Of a stretch of 64,000 bases of DNA, positions 1 to 8,536 are shown in pieces. Origin of the DNA: CAVUNY01 sp963768585. GTDB taxonomy: Bacteria > Chloroflexota > Anaerolineae > Anaerolineales > Anaerolineaceae. The stretch's first letter is position 1. Each line of letters opens with the position of its first letter. The DNA lies in assembly GCA_963768585.1 (NCBI GenBank), contig CAVYIF010000018.1, positions 432,802 to 496,801 on the forward strand. Reading direction: 5' to 3'. The position numbers were made by a program, and so were the translations under genes. The notes beneath the pieces were generated by a model. It searched no databases. It had not been told where the DNA came from and saw nothing but the letters and a program-made list of their open reading frames with translations.

Positions 1-7
1 AACGCTT

Positions 8-124
8 TCAAGCAGGAACCGTCTTGGTGATGCAATGGATGCCGCACTGGGTGAGGATAATATCCCGACAGTCGATGGGGCGGACCTGGTAACCGCAGGC
101 ACGCAGGATGTCCTGGACGATTTC
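8..124 (-). pseudogene. 3' remnant of an agmatine deiminase-like gene
   Basis: Immediately after the stop of the NuoN-like gene, and in the same frame, 38 sense codons stay open to a TGA at 10-8. The peptide ends in RDIILTQCGIHCITKTVPA. This resembles the C terminus of agmatine deiminase, where a G-x-IHCIT motif carries the catalytic Cys. There is no start codon and no room for the rest of a roughly 350-residue enzyme, so I read it as a leftover 3' end. A related amidinotransferase-fold enzyme is the main alternative. Family assignment rests on one short motif. Confidence 0.5.
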
Positions 125-1519
125 TTACCGTAAATGCGTAAACACCTGCACCAGACCCAGCGAGCCGCGCAGCACCACCCAAGGGAAAAGTCCCGCCAGG
201 GCCAATAAGACCATCGCCACCCCGAGCATGACCGCTTCGATGCCGCCCTCATGGATCTGCCAGTCTTTTTCGTCGCTGCGCACCAGAGCAGCCAGCAGGC
301 GGTAGCCTCCCAGTAAAAAGCCCAGGCTGCCCACGATCGCCGCAACTGCTACCGGTTGGTTCAAAGTTGCCAGGGTCTCTAACAATGGCTGGCGCACCGG
401 AAAACTGGCCAACAGCGGCAGTCCACCCAAAGAGAAATAAGCCAGAGCCAGGGCTGAGGAAACCACCGGGTAGCGCCGCAGCACACCTGTCAGGCCGGTC
501 AAATCCGCGGTAATGCCATGTTTATGATAGACCGCCAATGCAAAGGACCACAGGGCGATCCCCACCAGGCGCGGCACCAGGGAGGCGGCAAACAGTTCGA
601 GCCCCAGGCTGGAATTCAGGCTGACCGCCAGCAGCGCGAATCCGTTTTCGAGCAGGATGGCATACCCAAGCATGCGCGCCAGGTTGGTCTGGAAAGCCGC
701 CCATATCCCGGCGGTGAGGACCATCAGCCCCCCGGTCAGGCGCAAACCCTCGACTACAGCAAAACTGGTACGCAGCCAGGTAAAAGAGTCGAGAAAGCCC
801 AGGGCAATCCACATCACACCCACAGGCAGCATGCCCAATAAAAAGCCAAAGATATAAGGCGCTGTCTCCTGGGCCAGCAGCGGAACCCAGGTATAAAACG
901 GAAAAACAGCCAGCCAGAAAGAAAACCCCAACCCCAGAAAGACGATAGCCTGGACGACCCAGCGTGTGCCAGGCAGGTTAGCCTCTACCAGGCCGGAAGC
1001 CCATCCAGCCATCAAAATAAAGGGTACCGCCAGGGTCTGGAAAATGAGGAAGCGCAGCGTCCCCGGTCCGGCCCGTTCGCCGGGCGGCGAGAGCAGGGGC
1101 AGGCTGATCAATACCGCCATCTCGAGAATCAGAGCGGCATACAGGAAGGGCTCAACCGCCTGGGCCGCAACCAACATGGCGACCAATGCCAGGCCAATGC
1201 CCGGAAAATAGTCTGGGACCTTGACCTGCTGCGAGCCTAGAAACCATATCCCTCCAAAAACATAGATCAAGATCAAAAAAGAATGGTCCGCCGCTTCCAG
1301 GACAAAACGACGACCCAGGATCACCATCTCCGGAGAAACTTGCAAGGTCAGCGGACCCAAACGAATGGCCGGGCCGACCGGCAAAATCCAGGCCAGAACG
1401 GCCAGCAAAAAACTGGTGCCTGCGGCAACTCCCAGAACCAGGTTACGCTGGGAACGGAAAGGCAGCAGGGCAACAGCCACCAGAAACGGCAGGATGATCC
1501 AGATCAACGCCGCGCTCAT
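125..1519 (-). CDS. Complex-I/Hyf-type proton antiporter subunit (NuoN/HyfF-like)
   Basis: A 464-residue, almost wholly hydrophobic protein with about 13-14 membrane segments, of the proton-translocating antiporter-like family shared by NuoL/M/N, MrpA/D and HyfB/D/F. The loop FPFYTWVPLLAQETAPY (about 215-231) is a degenerate form of the family PLHxWLPxAHxxAP motif; the usual His is not present. It is the last of three tightly coupled membrane genes: its ATG overlaps the TGA of the 193-residue upstream gene by 4 nt (ATGA). No NADH, quinone-site or NiFe subunit is in the window, so the redox partner is unknown. Exact subunit identity within the family is uncertain. Confidence 0.75.
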   Translation of the reverse strand: MSAALIWIILPFLVAVALLPFRSQRNLVLGVAAGTSFLLAVLAWILPVGPAIRLGPLTLQVSPEMVILGRRFVLEAADHSFLILIYVFGGIWFLGSQQVKVPDYFPGIGLALVAMLVAAQAVEPFLYAALILEMAVLISLPLLSPPGERAGPGTLRFLIFQTLAVPFILMAGWASGLVEANLPGTRWVVQAIVFLGLGFSFWLAVFPFYTWVPLLAQETAPYIFGFLLGMLPVGVMWIALGFLDSFTWLRTSFAVVEGLRLTGGLMVLTAGIWAAFQTNLARMLGYAILLENGFALLAVSLNSSLGLELFAASLVPRLVGIALWSFALAVYHKHGITADLTGLTGVLRRYPVVSSALALAYFSLGGLPLLASFPVRQPLLETLATLNQPVAVAAIVGSLGFLLGGYRLLAALVRSDEKDWQIHEGGIEAVMLGVAMVLLALAGLFPWVVLRGSLGLVQVFTHLR

Positions 1520-2097
1520 TCACGTTCCTTTTGCTGCGCTGTGGAGAGCAAATAAGTGCCCGCCAGGGCCAGACCGAGATTAATAGCAGCCATTAATCCG
1601 GCTACCAGCACCGAAAACTGGAGAGCGGCGTACAGCACCTCGAACCCCGCCAGGAAGGTGAGCAGCCCCAACACCATGCGCAGAGGGTTTGCGGTCATAC
1701 TCACCTGGAGCAAGCCCATTCCGGTCAGGATGATCGCCCCTAAAAATACCGGTTGGGTAACCTGCAGCCAGGCTCGCATACTGGATGGAAGGGTGAAAAT
1801 GACGACCAGAAGCAGAGCCGCGACGATCAGGCGGAACAATCGTCCGGAAAACGGCTCAGATGGAGCATCGGCGTCTGCCTGGACGGTGGAAAGCACCGCG
1901 CCCGCCATCCAACCCACGACCAGCTTGATCGCTGCCAGGCCAACCGGCCAGCTCAAACTTACCAACCAGGCCACTGCCAGATACTGCGCTGCCACTGCCA
2001 GCAAGGTCCAGCGCCAATTGGGATTAAACAAGAGCACAAGCGACGTCATCCCTACCAGGATCACAGGCACAAGGGCATACGTCTCCAGAAAGGTCAC
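1516..2097 (-). CDS. small membrane subunit, HyfE/NuoK-like
   Basis: Translation probably begins at a GTG at 2097, overlapping the TGA of the upstream 537-residue gene by 4 nt; upstream in-frame codons give Gly/Pro/Ala-rich out-of-frame sequence. The 193-residue product (begins MTFLETYALV) has about six membrane segments. Its C-terminal part (NPLRMVLGLLTFLAGFEVLY onward) has the two-helix character of NuoK/MrpC/HyfE subunits. It sits between two large antiporter-type subunits, as HyfE does between HyfB/D and HyfF. The role is inferred as part of a proton channel complex; homology is too weak by eye to name a subunit. Confidence 0.65.
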   Translation of the reverse strand: MTFLETYALVPVILVGMTSLVLLFNPNWRWTLLAVAAQYLAVAWLVSLSWPVGLAAIKLVVGWMAGAVLSTVQADADAPSEPFSGRLFRLIVAALLLVVIFTLPSSMRAWLQVTQPVFLGAIILTGMGLLQVSMTANPLRMVLGLLTFLAGFEVLYAALQFSVLVAGLMAAINLGLALAGTYLLSTAQQKERE

Positions 2098-3707
2098 GGT
2101 GCACCTGCCAGGCTGCTCTGCAGCAGAGAGACCAGCAAGGCCAGCAGCACCAGCACCCACAGCACCCCGCCCTCCCCTTCCAGGATAAGGGTTAGCGCGC
2201 GGATGAGCGACTGGGTCAGGCGGTAGGCAAACCCAACCAGCAGGTATAACCAATCTAATCGCAGCAGGGTATTGAGCACCCGCAAGAACGGCCGGCTGAC
2301 CACCGTCACCCAGGCGGTACGCTCGGGATGGGCAGCCCACCACGGCTGCAGCCGCTGCAAACCATACCAACCACCCACAGCCGCGATCACGGTCAGCAGG
2401 CTGGCCCACCAGCGGTCTACTCCCCTGGAATTGGTCCAACCCAGGACGGCCACCAGCCAGATGGTACCGGCAAGCAGGCCCAGGCCAAGCGGGTAAACCA
2501 GCTTGACCCAGCGCTCCAGAGCAGACAGGGTTTCCTCCGGGCGAAAAATATGGCGAATATAACCAGCCAGCAGCAGGGCATGCACGCCCCAAAATACTAA
2601 ATCGGGAAAATTAATCGGAAAGACTACCAGACCCTGCCAGCCGACTCCGCCGGGGGTGAAAGGTAAACCACTGAACGCCAGGGCGCCCAAGACGGGCAGG
2701 AAGATCAAACGAAGCTCTCGCACGGAATAAAGGAACAGCAGACCGCCCGCCAGAATCATCAAGGATCCCCAGGCCAGGCTGGCAGTAGGATAACCGCGCG
2801 TGACGCTGACCAAAGCCAGGCCGCCCAGTGCAATCATCCAATACGGGCGGCCGCGGATTTCATTCGGACTGGTCAGCCACATCACTGCCCCATACACCGC
2901 AGCCAGCCCCGCAAAAAGCAGCATCCAGGGATACCAGACCTGAGAGACCACCGTCACCGGCAGGCGGCCCAACACTACCAGCCCCGATGCGGCTGAAACC
3001 ATGCGCAAGTTAGTGCTGATCCCGCGGCGAAATGGAAGCTCGCGGATATAAGGCAGATGCAAGGGCAGCACCCCCAGGCGCAGACCGGCGGCAATCAACA
3101 GGAAGATCGACAGATCGGGGCGCGGATCAATGAGCAGCAGTTCCTGACCGGTGGCCCGGCTGAGCACCATTGTACCCATCAATACCAGCGTACCCGCTAC
3201 TCGAAACGAAAAAGCCAGCACGGCCTCCACGCTGGTCTCTTTATCGCGCACCGCCCCCAGGATAAACGCCAGTTCAATCGCATCGATCACGGTCCAGGCC
3301 AGGACCAGGGCCAGGGGCGTTCCCGCCAGAGTTGCCAGCATACCGGCGGCGGTGATGGCCAGGTTGGCTGCCCAGGTGGATGGATTGGAATTATGCTGCA
3401 GGCGCGCGGAGGCAGTCAGGATGACTGCCGCTGCCAATCCGGCCAGGCTGGTCGTATATACCCAGGCCGGGGTATCCAGTTGAAAAATAACCGTACCCAC
3501 CATCTGGGTGACGGGCAGCCAGTTGATAAAGATCACCGGCGCAGGGGTATGGATGCGAAAAAAAACGAGCAGCCCCCAGACCGCTATGGTGACCACGAAT
3601 GCCAGCAGCCAGGCGTAACCAAACCCGGGCCGGAACCGGCGCAGGATGAGAATCACCCCTGCGGCGATAAAGAGCAGCACGACCGGCAGCAGCAGCAATA
3701 ATTCCAT
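2094..3707 (-). CDS. Complex-I/Hyf-type proton antiporter subunit (NuoL/HyfB-like)
   Basis: A 537-residue polytopic membrane protein with about 14 segments, again of the antiporter-like family. GVLPLHLPYIRELPFRRGI (around 212-230) matches the family PLHxWLPxA loop and here keeps the His. A long hydrophobic tail follows a polar stretch near 430-470. It starts 9 nt after the hydantoinase stop, so the three membrane genes look co-transcribed with that catabolic gene. Function is inferred as ion translocation; the electron-transfer partner is not encoded nearby. A Mrp-type Na+/H+ antiporter module is the alternative. Confidence 0.7.
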   Translation of the reverse strand: MELLLLLPVVLLFIAAGVILILRRFRPGFGYAWLLAFVVTIAVWGLLVFFRIHTPAPVIFINWLPVTQMVGTVIFQLDTPAWVYTTSLAGLAAAVILTASARLQHNSNPSTWAANLAITAAGMLATLAGTPLALVLAWTVIDAIELAFILGAVRDKETSVEAVLAFSFRVAGTLVLMGTMVLSRATGQELLLIDPRPDLSIFLLIAAGLRLGVLPLHLPYIRELPFRRGISTNLRMVSAASGLVVLGRLPVTVVSQVWYPWMLLFAGLAAVYGAVMWLTSPNEIRGRPYWMIALGGLALVSVTRGYPTASLAWGSLMILAGGLLFLYSVRELRLIFLPVLGALAFSGLPFTPGGVGWQGLVVFPINFPDLVFWGVHALLLAGYIRHIFRPEETLSALERWVKLVYPLGLGLLAGTIWLVAVLGWTNSRGVDRWWASLLTVIAAVGGWYGLQRLQPWWAAHPERTAWVTVVSRPFLRVLNTLLRLDWLYLLVGFAYRLTQSLIRALTLILEGEGGVLWVLVLLALLVSLLQSSLAGAP

Positions 3708-3716
3708 TGATGCCTG

Positions 3717-5141
3717 TTAGAGGAGCAGCGCGTGCGGCAGGCGGCGTAAGAAGCGCCCCTGGCCCGCCCGGCCTAACCAGCGTTCGCCATCCACGATCAA
3801 TGCTCCGCGCAGCCACACCTTTTGCGGGTAGCCGACCAGATCCCAACCCTCATACAGGTTGTAATCCGTGCGCTGGTGGGCCACAGCCACGCCGTAGCGC
3901 ACTTGCTTTTCCGGATCCCAGATAACGATATCCGCATCGGCGCCGGGCATGAGAGTGCCCTTACGCGGGTACAGGCCGAATATTTTGGCCGGGTTGGTGC
4001 AGTTTAAAGCGACAAACCGGTTTGGGGAAAGGCGACCGGCGCCCACGCCAAAGGTCCACATGACCGGCAGGCGGTCGGCAATGCCCGGCAAACCGTTGGG
4101 AATCTGGGTGAAATCATCTTTGCCCAGCTCCTTGCCTGGAATGGCCACCGGTTGACCCTCATACAGGATTGGGCGCGAACCGTCGAAGAAAAATGGGCAG
4201 TGGTCGGTGGCAATGGTCTGCAGGGTACCATCTCCCAGGCCTTCCCAAAGGCGAGCCTGGTCTGCCGCAGTGCGTACAGGCGGCGAACAGACCCATTTAG
4301 CCCCATCCGGTCGCGCCAGGTCATCCTCAGAGAAGAATAAATACTGGGGGCAGGTCTCTCCCATCACCGCCAGGCCGTGCCGGCGGGCGTATGCGAGCTG
4401 GTCGACCTCGCCGCCGACGTTCATATGGACGATATATAAGGGCGCATTGCCGGCCTGTGCCGACAGAGCCGAAGCGCGCAGCACGGCTTCCACCGCACCC
4501 CAGGCCGGTCGGGTGCGGGCATGCCAGGGCGGCGACATGTGCCCGGCTGCCAGGGCTTCGGCCACCAGCAGATCAATCACATCCCCATTTTCGGCATGCA
4601 GCATGGTCAGGAAACCATGCTCGCGCGCGATGCGCAGCACTTTAAAGATTTCGCCATCCGCCAGGCGCAGGCGATTGTTGTAAGCGGTAAACACTTTCAG
4701 GCTGGTAATTCCCTCATCCAGCAAGAGCGGGATCTGGCGGGCCACTTCGTCATCGAAATGGGTGATATTCATGTGGAAGCTGTAATCCACGGCTGCCTTG
4801 CTGTCCGCCTTGCCATGCCAGGCATCAACATTGGCCTGCAGGGAGGGATGGTCCTGCGAGATGAAATCGATGACCGTGGTTGTGCCGCCGAAAGCCGCGG
4901 CTTTGTGCCCGGTGTAATGGTCGTCCGATGAAACCGTCCCAAACATGGGCAGTTCCAGGTGGGTGTGTACGTCAACCCCGCCCGGCAAAACCAGCATCCC
5001 GGCGGCGTCCACCACCTCCATCCCATCGCCAACCGCCAGCCGCGGCCCAATCGCGGCGATGTGTTCTCCTTCCACCAGAATATCCGCCGTGAATGTTTCT
5101 GCGGCAGTGATTAATGTGCCGCCCCGGATTACAAATGCCAT
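3717..5141 (-). CDS. hydA: dihydropyrimidinase / D-hydantoinase
   Basis: A cyclic amidohydrolase (474 aa, usual length) that opens dihydropyrimidine or hydantoin rings to N-carbamoyl amino acids in the cytoplasm. Metal ligands of the family are visible: DVHTH (His59, His61), a carboxylated-Lys motif SLKVF (Lys149), His182 in LHAEN, His239 in YIVHMN and Asp313 in TDHCP. The start has a good RBS (AAGGAG, 7 nt upstream). Its E. coli relative HyuA belongs to the purine/uric-acid cluster with ygeW, so in this context it may hydrolyse a purine-ring fragment rather than uracil. Family is certain; substrate is inference. Confidence 0.9.
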   Translation of the reverse strand: MAFVIRGGTLITAAETFTADILVEGEHIAAIGPRLAVGDGMEVVDAAGMLVLPGGVDVHTHLELPMFGTVSSDDHYTGHKAAAFGGTTTVIDFISQDHPSLQANVDAWHGKADSKAAVDYSFHMNITHFDDEVARQIPLLLDEGITSLKVFTAYNNRLRLADGEIFKVLRIAREHGFLTMLHAENGDVIDLLVAEALAAGHMSPPWHARTRPAWGAVEAVLRASALSAQAGNAPLYIVHMNVGGEVDQLAYARRHGLAVMGETCPQYLFFSEDDLARPDGAKWVCSPPVRTAADQARLWEGLGDGTLQTIATDHCPFFFDGSRPILYEGQPVAIPGKELGKDDFTQIPNGLPGIADRLPVMWTFGVGAGRLSPNRFVALNCTNPAKIFGLYPRKGTLMPGADADIVIWDPEKQVRYGVAVAHQRTDYNLYEGWDLVGYPQKVWLRGALIVDGERWLGRAGQGRFLRRLPHALLL

Positions 5142-5293
5142 AGCCGGACTCCTTTTTCATCCTTGACCGCGGGGACCCAGAGAACGCTGAATAAAATCTT
5201 TCGTGTAAACGCACCACATGAGGGTAAAAAAATCTGTGTGACCTCAGTGTCTCCATGGTTTATTACTATTGCGTATGCACAAGTCCCCGGTGC

Positions 5294-5845
5294 TCATTTT
5301 ATCAAACCACCCAGCATCGCCAGCAGAAGCGGGTCGAGTGCGATTTCCGGCAGCTCCTCGGCGCGGTACTGGCCAGAATGCAAGGCCCTTTCACGCAAGA
5401 TGCGCCACAGACCGGCTCTTTCTTCGGCGCCCACCAGCAGATCGTGGATCTCCCGGGCAGAAGCAAAGCGCTCGCCGGTGGTATATAGAAAAGTAATGCG
5501 CTTCCATCTTCCGGCAGGGATCGGCACAGGCAGCGTTTGCAGCGGACCGATAGTCAGTTTGTAGTACTCCTCATTGGCTCGCGGGTGATCGGGTTCGTCT
5601 CGAAATAATGTGCTTCGCGTGACCAGCTCGTGCCCGCGCAAAGCGGCAAAATGCTCAATTCGCCCGCCGTGCTGGCTGCCAAATGCGCCCGTCTGGTAAA
5701 AAGCCAGCGTGTCGACCTCAAGTACCTTGGGCGCTGATTTGAGGCGAATGCGATACCAGCCCAACAAACGGGCAATCTCCAAATCTCGCAGTTCGGGCAT
5801 CACTGCCACTAAAACCAACGAATCTGGCGGAGGGTATGCGCTCAT
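5294..5845 (-). CDS. conserved-looking hypothetical protein
   Basis: A 183-residue soluble protein with a balanced, GC-rich codon pattern like its neighbours. I do not recognise the family. It begins VLVAVMPELRDLEIARLLGW and contains aromatic and charged blocks such as NEEYYKLTIGPLQ and GRWKRITFLYTTGERF, suggesting a mixed alpha/beta fold that may bind a ligand or nucleic acid. There is no signal peptide or membrane helix. It lies between the PLP enzyme and the hydantoinase on the same strand, with 98- and 152-nt gaps, so it could be co-expressed. No function is assigned. Confidence 0.6.
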   Translation of the reverse strand: MSAYPPPDSLVLVAVMPELRDLEIARLLGWYRIRLKSAPKVLEVDTLAFYQTGAFGSQHGGRIEHFAALRGHELVTRSTLFRDEPDHPRANEEYYKLTIGPLQTLPVPIPAGRWKRITFLYTTGERFASAREIHDLLVGAEERAGLWRILRERALHSGQYRAEELPEIALDPLLLAMLGGLIK

Positions 5846-5865
5846 TTTTTTCTTTTCTGCGTCCC

Positions 5866-5911
5866 ATTCTCAGCCTGGCGCTCCGCCAGAACGAAGCGCC
5901 AGGCTGAGAAT
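5866..5911 (-). terminator. 17-bp inverted repeat after the PLP-enzyme gene
   Basis: Perfect 17-bp arms (5866-5882 and 5895-5911) around a 12-nt loop lie 32 nt past the stop of the PLP-enzyme gene. No U-tract directly follows on the minus strand, so it may be a weak terminator or an RNA-stabilising hairpin rather than a classical intrinsic terminator. Confidence 0.45.
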
Positions 5912-5943
5912 CATAATTACGCTTCCTGAGAATCAGGATGGAA

Positions 5944-7410
5944 TTACATCAGGCCAACCCGGGCATTAAACTGCTCGATCAAATCATCAATCTCATCCAC
6001 CTGATCCTGGTAACCGGTCCAATACGTGGGTTCGTACCATTGGTCCTGGATTTCTTCATAGGTTTTACCCTGCTGCTCGACCCAGGTGTAGTACTTGAGA
6101 TTATGAACCCGTTTGCGGTCCTGGTAAGTTAATTCCTGCAAATGATCGGTGGTAACGCCCTGCAAATAACGAGCATAAATCTCCGCGGCATCCTGGGTGG
6201 AAAACTCGCCCATCTCTGTGCGCATTTCCTTTATCCGGCTCTGGTACAGCTCCATCGAATCGGTGAAGACGGTCAAAACCACATCGTTGGGTCCCAGTTC
6301 ATAATATTTGGCGAATTTCACCGCCGAAAGCATATTAGCAATGCCGGAAAAGCCCATCAGATCCAGTTGATTTACCAGGTCAGCAGGGACACCCTTTTTC
6401 GCCAGAAGTTCGCGGCCCGCAGGCTCGTTAAACAGGCGCATGATGTTGACCACAGCATTGTCGTCGATTGCCACCACCATATCTGTATTGAGAATGTTGT
6501 GAATCCAGGGAACGTGCTTGTCGCCAATACCTTCGATGCGGTGCGCGCCAAAGCCGTTGTTGAGCAGCGTGGGACACTGCAAGGCTTCGCTGGCGACAAC
6601 TTTGCTGGTTGGGAAAACCTGCTTGAGATAATCACCGCAGGCAATCGTCCCGGCTGAACCGGTGGTCAGCGCCACCCCACGGTAAGCATCCCCGGCCCGC
6701 AGCTCGGCCTGGAGTACTTCCTCCATGGCATGCCCGGTCACATCATAGTGCCAGAGGTAATTGCCAAACTCCTCAAACTGGTTGAAAATCATCAAATCTT
6801 CACCGCTGGCGCGCAGTTCTTTACATTTATCGAAAATCTCTTTGACGTTGCTTTCAGAGCCGGGGGTCGCAATCACTTCACCGGCAATTCTCTTCAACCA
6901 TTCAAAGCGTTCGCGGCTCATCCCCTCAGGCAGAATGGCAATCGATTGACACGCCAGCAGGGCCGAATCATAAGCGCCGCCCCGGCAGTAATTCCCCGTT
7001 GAAGGCCAGACCGCCTTTTCGTGGATCGGGTCAAACTGACCGGTCACCAGGCGGGGCACCAGGCAGCCAAAAGCCGCGCCAACTTTATGCGCACCGGTAG
7101 GGAACCACTTGCCCACCAGGGCAATTACCCGGGCAGGGGTGCCGGTCAGGCTGGGGGGCAGTTCAACGTAATTGACTCCCTCAAAACCGCCGCCGGAGGG
7201 CACCGGTTGGTTTTTCCAGGTGATGCGAAACAGGTTGCTGGGAGCGACATCCCACAAACCGGTCTGACTGAGCTGTTCTTTAATCTTTGTCGGCACAGTC
7301 GAGGGGTTTTTCATCTGTTTAAAAGTCGGAACCACAATGTTACGCTCGCGGGCGCGCGTGACCGCGTGCTCGAGGCGATCAGGAAAGACCGTCAAATCTA
7401 TTTTTGCCAT
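5944..7410 (-). CDS. fold-type-II PLP-dependent enzyme, substrate unknown
   Basis: A 488-residue member of the cysteine synthase/tryptophan synthase beta superfamily. The PLP Schiff-base lysine is probably Lys109 (FPTGAHKVGAAF). An Asn loop STGNYCRGGAY (137-147) and a phosphate-binding loop TTGSAGT (249-255) follow. The protein is longer than typical members and ends in an acidic, Tyr-rich tail. It does not resemble E. coli YgeX (diaminopropionate ammonia-lyase) or OrtB as I know them. In a purine-type cluster it may fill the YgeX slot, cleaving a beta-substituted amino acid, but that is only positional inference. RBS GGAGG lies 8 nt before the ATG. Confidence 0.75.
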   Translation of the reverse strand: MAKIDLTVFPDRLEHAVTRARERNIVVPTFKQMKNPSTVPTKIKEQLSQTGLWDVAPSNLFRITWKNQPVPSGGGFEGVNYVELPPSLTGTPARVIALVGKWFPTGAHKVGAAFGCLVPRLVTGQFDPIHEKAVWPSTGNYCRGGAYDSALLACQSIAILPEGMSRERFEWLKRIAGEVIATPGSESNVKEIFDKCKELRASGEDLMIFNQFEEFGNYLWHYDVTGHAMEEVLQAELRAGDAYRGVALTTGSAGTIACGDYLKQVFPTSKVVASEALQCPTLLNNGFGAHRIEGIGDKHVPWIHNILNTDMVVAIDDNAVVNIMRLFNEPAGRELLAKKGVPADLVNQLDLMGFSGIANMLSAVKFAKYYELGPNDVVLTVFTDSMELYQSRIKEMRTEMGEFSTQDAAEIYARYLQGVTTDHLQELTYQDRKRVHNLKYYTWVEQQGKTYEEIQDQWYEPTYWTGYQDQVDEIDDLIEQFNARVGLM

Positions 7411-7506
7411 TCAAAACCTCCAATAAACATGGTTGAAATTTTACAAATGAGCCTGGGCGGCCTACCGTCTCAATCCGGCCTTCACCAGGTCAAAACCCTA
7501 CAGTTT

Positions 7507-8439
7507 TTACTTTTTTTCCGGCGCCTCACGCACAATATACAGCGGGCGCCCTTTTACCTCATCATAAATCCGGCCAATATATTCCCCCAGGATGCCTAAC
7601 GAAATTAATTGAACGCCGCCCAGGAACAGGACCGCGATCAGGGTGGTGGCCTGCCCGAAAAAGGATGCCTCACCCACCAGGCGCAGGATAATGACTAACG
7701 GAATGGCGAGAATGGACATGCCGGCCGATATAAACCCAATGAAAGTCGCCACCTGCAGCGGAAAATAGGAAAAACCAGTCACGGCGGTAATCGCCAGTTT
7801 GAGCATTTTTTTAAAGGGGTACTTGGTCGTGCCCGCATAGCGCGCCGCCCGCCGGTACTGCACACCCGTCTGCCGGAAGCCAACCCAGGATGACATCCCG
7901 CGTAAGAAGCGGTATTTCTCACGCATACTGTTCATCACGTCCACCACCTTGCGGTCGAGCAGGCGGAAGTCGCCGGTATCCAACGGGATCTTGACGTCCG
8001 TGATGCGGTAGATCAAGCGGTAGAAGAGCGATGCGGTGAAGGTCTTGAACCAGGTTTCACCCTCGCGCTCGGCGCGTATGGCATATACCACCTCGTTGCC
8101 CTCGCGCCATTTCTGGATCAGTTCGAGAATCACTTCGGGCGGATCCTGCAAATCGGCGTCAATGATGACCACCGCCTGCCCACGGCTGTAATCCAGACCC
8201 GCGGTAACGGCAATCTGGTGGCCAAAGTTGCGCGCGAAGATCACCGGGCGCACATGTTCATCCTTTTGGGCCTGCTCACGGATCATCTCGGTCGAACCAT
8301 CCGTAGAACCGTCATCGACCAAAATTAACTCCCAGGGTTCACCGGTTTGATCCATGACTTCCTGAACCCTTTGAAAGAGCAAAGGGAGGGACTCAAGTTC
8401 GTTAAACACAGGAGCGATAATGGTAAAGGTTGGATCCAT
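7507..8439 (-). CDS. GT2 glycosyltransferase, polyprenyl-phosphate sugar type
   Basis: Transfers a sugar from a nucleotide donor, probably to a polyprenyl phosphate at the inner membrane (DPM1/GtrB/ArnC group). The GT2 core shows APVFNELESLPLL, ILVDDGSTDGST and a metal-binding DADLQDPPE. Two C-terminal membrane helices follow, ending in GEYIGRIYDEVKGRPLYIV, which is typical of GtrB-like enzymes. I prefer the ATG at 8439, preceded by GGAGAAG, over one at 8484. It is about 310 aa. It sits within the catabolic run but has no evident pathway link to it. Confidence 0.85.
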   Translation of the reverse strand: MDPTFTIIAPVFNELESLPLLFQRVQEVMDQTGEPWELILVDDGSTDGSTEMIREQAQKDEHVRPVIFARNFGHQIAVTAGLDYSRGQAVVIIDADLQDPPEVILELIQKWREGNEVVYAIRAEREGETWFKTFTASLFYRLIYRITDVKIPLDTGDFRLLDRKVVDVMNSMREKYRFLRGMSSWVGFRQTGVQYRRAARYAGTTKYPFKKMLKLAITAVTGFSYFPLQVATFIGFISAGMSILAIPLVIILRLVGEASFFGQATTLIAVLFLGGVQLISLGILGEYIGRIYDEVKGRPLYIVREAPEKK

Positions 8440-8536
8440 TGACTTCTCCGCGTAGCCGGTTGAGGAATTCAGGTGGTCTGACATCTACACAATTCTAACC
8501 TGAAAACCAGCCAAAAAGAAGGCTCGAAAAAGTCAT

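Noticed and set aside
2098..2592. Longer N terminus for the HyfE-like gene
   Set aside because: The extension overlaps the upstream gene out of frame and gives Gly/Pro/Arg-rich sequence; the GTG at 2097 with a 4-nt overlap is better.
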